Translations under genes and position numbers: made by a program
Origin: Bacillota bacterium
GTDB lineage: Bacteria > Bacillota_I > Bacilli_A > RFN20 > CAG-826
Length of the DNA stretch: 13,064 nucleotides
NCBI GenBank assembly: GCA_003501485.1
Contig: DNPJ01000047.1
Span: 1 to 13,064, forward strand
Direction: 5' to 3'
Shown here: positions 1 to 5,811 of the stretch, piece after piece
How positions within the stretch are numbered: the first letter of the stretch is position 1
How the letters are laid out: each line of letters starts with the position of its first letter
Notes under the pieces: generated by a model
Seen by the model: the letters and a program-made list of their open reading frames with translations, nothing else
Told to the model about the DNA's origin: nothing
The model's database searches: none

Positions 1-40
1 CCACAGCAGAATTCAAATAACCATTATATTTAATTTAAAA

Positions 41-63
41 ATAGTAAATGATAGAATAATGTC
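41..63 (+). promoter_or_regulatory. Probable extended -10 promoter of ruvX, leaderless start
   Basis: TG at 49-50, one spacer base, then TAGAAT at 52-57 gives an extended -10 element with one mismatch to TGnTATAAT. The hexamer ends 7 nt before the ATG at 64, so transcription would start at or next to the start codon. No Shine-Dalgarno sequence lies upstream of that ATG, which agrees with a leaderless mRNA. A -35 match is poor (TTTAAT at 29-34, 17-nt spacer), which an extended -10 can tolerate. Bases 1-40 hold nothing else I can identify; they may include the 3' tail of an upstream gene. Confidence 0.45.
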
Positions 64-492
64 ATGGAAAAAAACCTGCTATCAATCGATTTAGGTAAAG
101 GATCTATTGGGCTTGCCATTTCTAGAAGTGGCATGTTTATTTCATTATTGCCGGAAGTTCGTTTTAAAATTGGACATTACGATGACGCATTAAAAGCTAT
201 TAAAGGTATATTAGAAATTGAAACAATTGAGCATTTTGTGATCGGATACCCTCTTTTTCCAAGTGGAGATGAATGTGAAATGACACCAATAGTGAAACAA
301 TTTGCTTCTTCATTAAATAAATTATTTCCAGATATTTTAATTCATTTTCAAGATGAGAGAAACACAACGGTTGAAGCCATGAATATGTTTCATGAAAATG
401 GTATAAAAGTAAAAAAACAAAAAAGAAAAATCGATTCCGGCGCTGCATATATAATTCTTGAACGTTATTTGAAAAGCATAGGTCAGATTTGA
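64..492 (+). CDS. ruvX: RuvX/YqgF family putative pre-16S rRNA nuclease / Holliday junction resolvase
   Basis: Cytoplasmic RNase H-fold nuclease of the YqgF/RuvX family, linked to 5' maturation of pre-16S rRNA and also described as a Holliday junction resolvase. The 142-residue length is usual. The family landmarks are all visible: N-terminal DLGKGSIGLAIS (first catalytic Asp, residue 9), the IGYPL strand followed by a Gly-Asp-Glu loop near residues 60-72, DERNTTVEA around 97-105, and IDSGAAYIILERYL near the C-terminus carrying the last catalytic Asp. The start is fixed: an in-frame stop lies at 52-54 and this is the only ATG after it. There is no SD; a -10-like element ends 7 nt upstream. 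It ends in TGA at the expected family length, which argues that TGA is not read as Trp here. It is a housekeeping gene unrelated to the downstream sugar operon. Confidence 0.93.
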   Translation: MEKNLLSIDLGKGSIGLAISRSGMFISLLPEVRFKIGHYDDALKAIKGILEIETIEHFVIGYPLFPSGDECEMTPIVKQFASSLNKLFPDILIHFQDERNTTVEAMNMFHENGIKVKKQKRKIDSGAAYIILERYLKSIGQI

Positions 493-500
493 ATTCTTTA

Positions 501-536
501 TTGATTATTTAAAAACACATTTTGTAACATAATTAT
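501..536 (+). promoter_or_regulatory. Candidate promoter of the AraC-type regulator (leaderless)
   Basis: In the 44-nt gap after ruvX, TTGATT (501-506) and TAACAT (525-530) are separated by 18 nt and each match 4 of 6 consensus bases. The -10 ends 7 nt before the ATG at 537, the same spacing seen for ruvX, and no SD is present. I infer a leaderless transcript, but readthrough from ruvX is also possible. Confidence 0.35.
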
Positions 537-1406
537 ATGAATGAAATTAGTTTATCCTTTAAACCATATATCAGATTAGCGATGTATCATACTTGGCTTC
601 CTGATTATGTTGTTGATAGAGTGATTTTTGATTTTGAATTCATCTTTATTGATAAAGGAAAAATGAAAATTGATTTTGATGATAAATCTATTATTGTTGA
701 AGAAGGGGATATGGTTTTAATACCTCCAAACGTTCATCATCATATAAGTTTTTATCAAACACCTTGTTGTCAACCTCATGTTCATTTTGACTTTAATAAA
801 GATGAATTATCACCAACAATCCCGGTTTCAATGAAAAACAAAGATGAAATGAGCGAACTAGAACTAACGTATTTTAGGAAAAATTATTTAGTTGATAATA
901 ATTTGAATCTTCCATACGTTGTTCATTCTAGCAATCCTACATTGATGAGATCTTTAATTCTTCATTTAATCAACGAATATACTTTTGATGATCCGTTGAA
1001 AGAACTTCATATGGAGGGCGCATTAAAGCTTTTAATGTCTTCTTTTATTTCTGACTCACTTGGTTATAAAGAAGATAATGAAATGATTGATACAGTATCT
1101 TTACTTGTAAGATATATGACAGAGAATTTAAGAAATAATTTATCTTTAAGAGATTTTGAATTAAAAAGCAATCTTTCCTCTTGGAGTTTAAATAACCTTT
1201 TTAAGCAGTCGTTTAATACGACTCCAAAAAAATATTATGATCATTTAAGATTAAGATACGCAAAAGATTTAATTAGGAATTCTTTTAAATCAATTAAAGA
1301 AATTTCTATATTGCTTGGATTTGATGAACCTCAAACATTTTCAAGATGGTTTTATAATCTTGATGGAAAATATCCAACTCAATACAAAAACGAAAATAAA
1401 AAATAA
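537..1406 (+). CDS. AraC/XylS-family transcriptional regulator with N-terminal cupin sensor
   Basis: A 289-residue two-domain regulator. Residues about 12-90 look like an AraC-type cupin ligand-binding domain: beta-rich, with GDMVLIPPNVHHH at 57-69 and HVHFDF at 81-86, histidine-rich as in sugar sensors of this class. Residues about 185-287 are the paired helix-turn-helix DNA-binding domain, including LSLRDFELKSNLSSWSLNNLFK, the FNTTPKKYYDHLRLRYAKDLI linker helix region, and ISILLGFDEPQTFSRWFY, which matches the usual second HTH (IA..GF.d.s.FsR.Fk). An in-frame TAA at 525-527 makes ATG 537 the only start; no SD is visible. It lies immediately upstream of the transporter/glycosidase operon in the same orientation and is most likely its regulator, responding to imported pentose or oligosaccharide. 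The ligand is inference. Confidence 0.9.
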   Translation: MNEISLSFKPYIRLAMYHTWLPDYVVDRVIFDFEFIFIDKGKMKIDFDDKSIIVEEGDMVLIPPNVHHHISFYQTPCCQPHVHFDFNKDELSPTIPVSMKNKDEMSELELTYFRKNYLVDNNLNLPYVVHSSNPTLMRSLILHLINEYTFDDPLKELHMEGALKLLMSSFISDSLGYKEDNEMIDTVSLLVRYMTENLRNNLSLRDFELKSNLSSWSLNNLFKQSFNTTPKKYYDHLRLRYAKDLIRNSFKSIKEISILLGFDEPQTFSRWFYNLDGKYPTQYKNENKK

Positions 1407-1436
1407 AGTTATTAAAATATTGAAAAAATAGAGCGC

Positions 1437-1480
1437 AAAAACTTGGTTTACAAAATTTTTGTTATCATATACAAGTTTTT
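1437..1480 (+). promoter_or_regulatory. Operon promoter (extended -10) framed by a nested inverted repeat
   Basis: TG (1460-1461), one base, then TATCAT (1463-1468) forms an extended -10 element with one mismatch in the hexamer; transcription would start near 1475. A perfect 9-bp inverted repeat, AAAAACTTG (1437-1445) and CAAGTTTTT (1472-1480), brackets it, covering roughly -38 to -30 and -3 to +6. A second perfect palindrome, ACAAAA-T-TTTTGT (1450-1462), sits just upstream of the -10. The arrangement looks like a regulator binding site over a promoter. TTGGTT at 1443-1448 is only 14 nt from TATCAT and would be poorly spaced as a -35. TATATT at 1486-1491 is a weaker alternative -10. Confidence 0.45.
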
Positions 1481-1534
1481 AACTCTATATTTTATTGTGT
1501 TTAATCTCCATAATTAATTTAAGGAATCTTGAAG

Positions 1535-1540
1535 AAGGAG
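1535..1540 (+). promoter_or_regulatory. Shine-Dalgarno site fixing the start of the substrate-binding protein
   Basis: AAGGAG lies 6 nt before ATG 1547. This decides against the in-frame TTG at 1529, which falls ahead of the SD and would place charged residues before the lipoprotein signal peptide. The inferred 5' untranslated region from about 1475 is some 70 nt. Confidence 0.85.
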
Positions 1541-1546
1541 ATTTTT

Positions 1547-2926
1547 ATGAAAAAAAACGTAATTTGCTTATCAATGGTCATGGTAGCCCTTTCTTTAACA
1601 GGATGTAAGCCACCAGATGACATTATTATTGATGATGAAAAAGAACTTGTAGAAGAAAATGCCACTCCAATAAAGATGTGGATGATGGACTTTGAAGAGT
1701 GGGAGAACAAAATCAATATTTCACAAAGAAAGTTATTTAACAAAAATCTTGAAGATGGTATCCAACTCCAACAAACTTATATTAATAAAAATGATTTTGA
1801 TGATTTAATTAGATCATCATATGAATCCAAAAATGTACCAGATATTTATATGGTAAGTTATGGAAACCTATATAAAGAAGTTAAAGCTGGACGCGCAATA
1901 TCCCTTAATAATTATTTAAGTGATAGTGTTTGGAATGATTTAACAGATACCGCGAAAGAAGCAATTACTTATAAAGATGATAAAGGAAATGACAACTATT
2001 ATGGCTTTCCATTAGTTTTTGAACCATCGACTCTTATTACTTATTCTAAGAGCGCTCTCAAAAAATATGGTGAAACAGAAGAAATTCCAACAAAATGGAG
2101 TGATTTCCTTACACTTTGTGGAAAAATTAAAGCAAACTTAAAAAAAGAAAACAAAAGAAATATATATCCTTTTGGTGTTCCAACTGGTGTCGCTTGCGCA
2201 TGGGCAACATGGGGATGGCAAGTGGCTGCGACAAACGGTTTAGCCATTTCTGATGATTGGTCAACATCAAGAATTACAGAACCAGGATATAAAGATCTAG
2301 CAAATCTCTGGAAAGATTTGTATGGAAATGGTTATGTGCCACTTTCATCAGGAGAATATACTGAATCCGCATTTGATGTCGGAGATGGAAAAGCCATTAT
2401 GACTACATGTGGTAGCTGGTCAATTTCATCTATTATGAATCAATATAAAGATAAAAAGGATGATTTTGGCTTTGCAGTTGCTCCTACATTTGATGGAAAT
2501 CAAGATAAAGTTACCGCTACAAATGGTGGATGGTGCTATGTAATTTCTAGCGAATGTAAAAATATTGATAAAGCTATTGAAGTTATTAAATTTTTAACAG
2601 CAGAAGATACCGAACAAACAGTTGATTACTTCAAAAGAGCGTATTATTCAAAATCATCTCCAAGAAAATCTGTCCAAGCAATTTTAAGCAGTGAATCCAA
2701 ACAACAAAACGAAGTTCCTTCTGAATGGGTTGAAGTTGTTAATAAAGTTGCATCAAAAGCTATTCTTGAACCTATTTATAATTGGGATATTTCAGTAGCG
2801 GTTGAAGGCCTCCTTGAAGAAGCTGCAATGGGCAACGATATCGATGAAGCAATTAAGAAATGCGATAATCAAGTAAAATCTATTATCACAAACAATGCGT
2901 TAGCGGGAACAAATCCTAGAAAATAA
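1547..2926 (+). CDS. ABC transporter sugar-binding lipoprotein (CUT1 family, extracellular solute-binding protein)
   Basis: A 459-residue solute-binding lipoprotein. Residues 1-20 form a lipoprotein signal peptide ending in lipobox LTGC, with Cys20 as the lipidation site, so the protein is anchored outside the membrane. The mature part has the hallmarks of family-1 extracellular solute-binding proteins: VPDIYMVSYGNLYKEV near 97-112, GFPLVFEPSTLITYSKSAL near 153-171, PTKWSDFL near 181-188, and a GDGKAIMTTCGSWS segment at 279-292. The aromatic cluster WATWGWQ at 219-225 is a plausible sugar-stacking surface. It is the first gene of the operon and is followed after 3 nt by the permeases. From the linked GH172 and GH183 genes I infer that the ligand is a D-arabino-oligosaccharide; the sequence of this protein alone says only oligosaccharide or sugar. 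Confidence 0.92.
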   Translation: MKKNVICLSMVMVALSLTGCKPPDDIIIDDEKELVEENATPIKMWMMDFEEWENKINISQRKLFNKNLEDGIQLQQTYINKNDFDDLIRSSYESKNVPDIYMVSYGNLYKEVKAGRAISLNNYLSDSVWNDLTDTAKEAITYKDDKGNDNYYGFPLVFEPSTLITYSKSALKKYGETEEIPTKWSDFLTLCGKIKANLKKENKRNIYPFGVPTGVACAWATWGWQVAATNGLAISDDWSTSRITEPGYKDLANLWKDLYGNGYVPLSSGEYTESAFDVGDGKAIMTTCGSWSISSIMNQYKDKKDDFGFAVAPTFDGNQDKVTATNGGWCYVISSECKNIDKAIEVIKFLTAEDTEQTVDYFKRAYYSKSSPRKSVQAILSSESKQQNEVPSEWVEVVNKVASKAILEPIYNWDISVAVEGLLEEAAMGNDIDEAIKKCDNQVKSIITNNALAGTNPRK

Positions 2927-2929
2927 TTT

Positions 2930-3841
2930 ATGAAACACTTTTCGTTATTGCCAAAGGATAAGAAAAAAGAAGAAATCGTTTCTGGTTTTCTCTTAATCGC
3001 CCCAGCTGTTATATTGCTAACAATATTTGTTATTGTTCCACTTATAATGGCTATATATAGATCATTTTTCTACTTTGAAAGCGGACCTAATGATGCGGTA
3101 TTCGCAGGATTTGATAATTATATCAAAGTATTTAGAAATGAGAATTTCTTAAAATCTATCTTGAATAACTTAATCATGACTTTGTTTGTAGTAGTTTTGC
3201 AAGTCGTAGGTGCATTCTTTTTCGCAAATGTTTTAGTTCGCATAAAAAATAAATATGGCGTTTTTGTTAGAACAATTATTTATTTACCATATTTGTTTTC
3301 AGGAATAGTTGTTGGCTGTATATTTACTCTTCTTACTTATTACAATGGTGGTGTAATTAACGGTATTTTAGGAAGTATGGGAATAGAACCAATCGCATTT
3401 ACGCATGATGTATTTTGGGCTTATGTTTCAATTATCGTACCTACAATTTGGATTGGATCTGGTTATACAACATTAATTTTCTATTCAGGCTTAATTAATA
3501 TTCCCAAAGATTATTATGAAGCTTCAATGATTGATGGAGCGGGATATTTTAAACAAACATGGTATATAGTTCTTCCTAGTTTAAAAAATTATTTTGTTTT
3601 AATCATCGTTACTTTAGTAACCGCAAATTTACAAATGTTTGAAATACCTATGCTTATGACAAATGGTCAACCATTAAATATGACGATGACCCCAGTTTTA
3701 TATTTGATTCATGCAAGAGCAAATGGAAATATTTCTCAATCAGAAATAATTGCATCTTCCATTTTGATTATGATTTTCATCGGAGCCATTAACGCAGTTG
3801 TTTTTGGACTTACTAATAGAAAAAAGAAAGGAGAAGCTTAA
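2930..3841 (+). CDS. ABC sugar transporter permease, MalF/UgpA type (CUT1)
   Basis: A 303-residue inner membrane permease with about six hydrophobic helices (near 18-43, 78-103, 114-138, 163-190, 221-243 and 273-295). The cytoplasmic EAA loop that docks the ATPase is clear at 195-216: YYEASMIDGAG followed by the YIVLP end. The N-terminus (LLIAPAVILLTIFVIVPL) is typical of the first permease of CUT1 importers. The ATG follows the previous stop by 3 nt with no recognisable SD, so translation probably depends on reinitiation or coupling with the binding-protein gene. It pairs with the next gene to form the channel of the importer. Confidence 0.94.
   Translation: MKHFSLLPKDKKKEEIVSGFLLIAPAVILLTIFVIVPLIMAIYRSFFYFESGPNDAVFAGFDNYIKVFRNENFLKSILNNLIMTLFVVVLQVVGAFFFANVLVRIKNKYGVFVRTIIYLPYLFSGIVVGCIFTLLTYYNGGVINGILGSMGIEPIAFTHDVFWAYVSIIVPTIWIGSGYTTLIFYSGLINIPKDYYEASMIDGAGYFKQTWYIVLPSLKNYFVLIIVTLVTANLQMFEIPMLMTNGQPLNMTMTPVLYLIHARANGNISQSEIIASSILIMIFIGAINAVVFGLTNRKKKGEA
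3827..3833 (+). promoter_or_regulatory. Shine-Dalgarno site fixing the start of the second permease
   Basis: AAAGGAG ends 9 nt before ATG 3843. It lies inside the last codons of the first permease and selects 3843 over an in-frame TTG at 3798, which would give a charged, non-homologous N-terminal extension overlapping the upstream gene. Confidence 0.8.
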
Positions 3842-3842
3842 T

Positions 3843-4736
3843 ATGTCTTCCTTTTCTCGTAGCAATAATAAAAACAAAATCAACAATACAACATCGCAAA
3901 AGGTTATTAGAGTATTGCTATATGCTACTACAGTAATTGTTCTTATAAATATTTTCTTGCCTTTATTTTTCACAATATTATCGATGTTCAAGGATAGAAA
4001 AGAAATTTTCGATGTCAACTTTCATATATTCCCTCAAAATTGGACTTTAGATAATTTCAATAGGTTGTTCTATTTACAATATACGACGATTGGTGTTAAC
4101 TTCTTCCAATCTTTTGGAATGACACTTCTTGTCGCAAGTGTTTCAACTATTTTGTCTCTTATAATAAATTCTTTAGCGGGATATGCTTTTGCAAGATTGT
4201 CATTTCCTGGAAAGAAAATTATATGGGCAGTTGTTATATCAACAATGTTTATTCCTGGGATTACTATTTTGTTAACATCTATTTCAGTAGTTTCTGCATT
4301 AGGAATGTTAAATACAATTTGGGTCTTGATCGTCCCGGGTTTAGCTAGTGCTTATAACATTTTCTTTTTCAAACAATTCTATTTAGGTTTTCCAAAAGAC
4401 TATGATGAAGCTGCGCGTGTTGATGGATGTAATTCGATACAAATTTTCTTCAAAATATTTGTGCCAAATTCCATTACACCAATGGTTATCATGGGCGCTG
4501 GAACATTTATTGGTTATTACAATTCTTATTTATGGCCAACATTAACAATAGATAAGGAGCATGGTCAATATACTCAAATAATGACACTGATAAATTATCT
4601 TTTTTCAGACATTTCAACAGTTGGTTATGGCGCTGTTTTAGCAGCAAGTTTCATTTCTCTTATTCCAGCAGTTATTGTCTTTATTATTATTCAACGTTAT
4701 ATCAAGGAGGGTATCAGTTTGACTGGTGTTAAATAG
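3843..4736 (+). CDS. ABC sugar transporter permease, MalG/UgpE type (CUT1)
   Basis: A 297-residue membrane protein with about six helices (near 22-48, 92-113, 127-148, 157-177, 211-231 and 263-284). The EAA coupling loop is at 187-208, with DEAARVDGCNS and the FKIFVP end. AGYAFARLSFPGKK near 112-125 and the final QRYIKEGISLTGVK are characteristic of MalG-type permeases, which end in a similar ...G.vK tail. I start it at 3843 because of the SD; this leaves a 1-nt gap after the first permease. It forms a heterodimer with that permease and should be energised by the ATPase encoded at the far end of this operon. Confidence 0.94.
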   Translation: MSSFSRSNNKNKINNTTSQKVIRVLLYATTVIVLINIFLPLFFTILSMFKDRKEIFDVNFHIFPQNWTLDNFNRLFYLQYTTIGVNFFQSFGMTLLVASVSTILSLIINSLAGYAFARLSFPGKKIIWAVVISTMFIPGITILLTSISVVSALGMLNTIWVLIVPGLASAYNIFFFKQFYLGFPKDYDEAARVDGCNSIQIFFKIFVPNSITPMVIMGAGTFIGYYNSYLWPTLTIDKEHGQYTQIMTLINYLFSDISTVGYGAVLAASFISLIPAVIVFIIIQRYIKEGISLTGVK

Positions 4737-4738
4737 TT

Positions 4739-5794
4739 ATGTATTCACACGATTTATCAAATATTTATAAAAGAAAAATAGGCACAAGAAAAAGAGCGTC
4801 ATCTTTTGACATTACAGGTGGAAACGATGATCGCATTTATATTAAAAGCGGTGAAAGTAAAGTTATATTCGATGTTCATTGTTCAGGACTAATTGAGCAT
4901 ATTTGGTTTACTCAAGTAAATTTTGGGGACATTATTGAAAAAAATGCTTTTAGAAAAATTTATTTTAAAATATTCTTCAATGATAATGAATTTCCTAGTG
5001 TTTTAGTTCCTCTTGGAGATTTCTTTGGAATGGGACATGGAGAAAGCAAAAACTTTGTCAGTGCTCCATTACAAATGTCTCCACAAGATGGAAGAGGTCT
5101 AAATTCTTGGTGGCCAATGCCATTTGAAAAAGCGTGCAAAATTGAAATTTTTAATGAGTGCGATTTAACTTTGATGTTTTATTATTACATCGATTATGAA
5201 GAAAGAACTTTTGATGACGATATATGCTATTTTGGAGCGATTTGGAATAGAGAAAACCCAACAAAAGGACAAGATTATCATCAATTCCCAAATAGAAAAG
5301 ATTTTTTATTCGGTGGGCAAAATATTTCAGGAAAAGATAATTATGTAATTTTAGATATAGAAGGTGAAGGACATTATGTCGGCTGCAATCTTAATATTCA
5401 TAATTTAAGCGATTGCGAAGAATGGGATTGGATTGGCGAAGGCGATGATTTTATTTTCATCGATGGAGAAACACATCCTTCAATTCATGGCACAGGAACA
5501 GAAGATTATTTCAATACAGCTTGGTGTCCAAATCAAGAATACTGCGCTCCATACCATGGAATAATTAAAGGTGGAAAAGATAATTGGAAAGGTAAAATAA
5601 CATATTATCGTTATCACATACTCGATCCGATTACATTCAAAAAATCAATAAAAGTAACTATTGAACATGGCCACGATAACCATAGATGCGATGACTATTC
5701 TTCAACTGCGTATTTTTATACTCGTAAGCCATATCTTATTAAAAAGGAATTACCATCCAAAGAACTACGTTTGCCTTTGGATGACAATAAATAA
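4739..5794 (+). CDS. GH172 (DUF2961) glycoside hydrolase, putative cytoplasmic exo-D-arabinofuranosidase
   Basis: A 351-residue DUF2961 protein, the family now classified as GH172, whose characterised members act on alpha-D-fructofuranosides and D-arabinofuranosides. Family landmarks: PLGDFFGMGHGE at 91-102, LNSWWPMPFEK at 121-131, WDWIGEGDD at 229-237, and the signature GTGTEDYF at 251-258, followed by APYHG at 270-274 and YRYHILDPI at 290-298. Glu234 and Glu255 are 21 residues apart. From memory, the catalytic pair in the Bifidobacterium dentium enzyme is Glu270/Glu291, the same spacing, so these are the likely catalytic residues here. There is no signal peptide, so it acts in the cytoplasm on imported oligosaccharide. 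It starts 2 nt after the second permease without an SD; in-frame TAA 4730 excludes an upstream start. With an arabinose-5-phosphate isomerase and GH183 proteins in the same operon, D-arabinofuranoside is the likeliest substrate. Confidence 0.88.
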   Translation: MYSHDLSNIYKRKIGTRKRASSFDITGGNDDRIYIKSGESKVIFDVHCSGLIEHIWFTQVNFGDIIEKNAFRKIYFKIFFNDNEFPSVLVPLGDFFGMGHGESKNFVSAPLQMSPQDGRGLNSWWPMPFEKACKIEIFNECDLTLMFYYYIDYEERTFDDDICYFGAIWNRENPTKGQDYHQFPNRKDFLFGGQNISGKDNYVILDIEGEGHYVGCNLNIHNLSDCEEWDWIGEGDDFIFIDGETHPSIHGTGTEDYFNTAWCPNQEYCAPYHGIIKGGKDNWKGKITYYRYHILDPITFKKSIKVTIEHGHDNHRCDDYSSTAYFYTRKPYLIKKELPSKELRLPLDDNK

Positions 5795-5799
5795 TTTTT

Positions 5800-5805
5800 A
5801 GGAGG
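5800..5805 (+). promoter_or_regulatory. Strong Shine-Dalgarno site ahead of the surface protein gene
   Basis: AGGAGG 6 nt before ATG 5812 is the best-matched ribosome binding site in the operon apart from the one ahead of the ATPase. It suggests the large surface protein is made at higher level than the preceding, SD-less GH172 gene. Confidence 0.8.
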
Positions 5806-5811
5806 GAAAAT

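Noticed and set aside
490..492. TGA at the end of ruvX as a possible Trp codon (code 4)
   Set aside because: The protein already has the expected family length and C-terminal motif, and all Trp codons I read elsewhere are TGG. Standard code is the simpler reading.
1437..1480. Inverted repeat as a rho-independent terminator of the regulator gene
   Set aside because: The stem is AT-rich with a 26-nt loop and only two or three G-C pairs, so it would be a weak terminator. Its position over an extended -10 fits an operator better, although a dual role is possible.
1529..1546. TTG start for the substrate-binding protein
   Set aside because: A good SD (1535-1540) lies after it and before ATG 1547, and the lipoprotein signal starts naturally at MKKN.
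3798..3842. TTG start for the second permease
   Set aside because: It would overlap the first permease by 44 nt and add a charged, non-homologous stretch; SD and spacing point to ATG 3843.
3740..4018. Minus-strand open frame opposite the permease junction
   Set aside because: Low-complexity, cysteine-poor shadow of transmembrane codons, with no SD or recognisable motif.
4739..5794. GH172 protein as a fructan or difructose dianhydride enzyme
   Set aside because: Possible for the family, but the operon encodes an arabinose-5-phosphate isomerase and GH183 proteins rather than fructose-specific functions.
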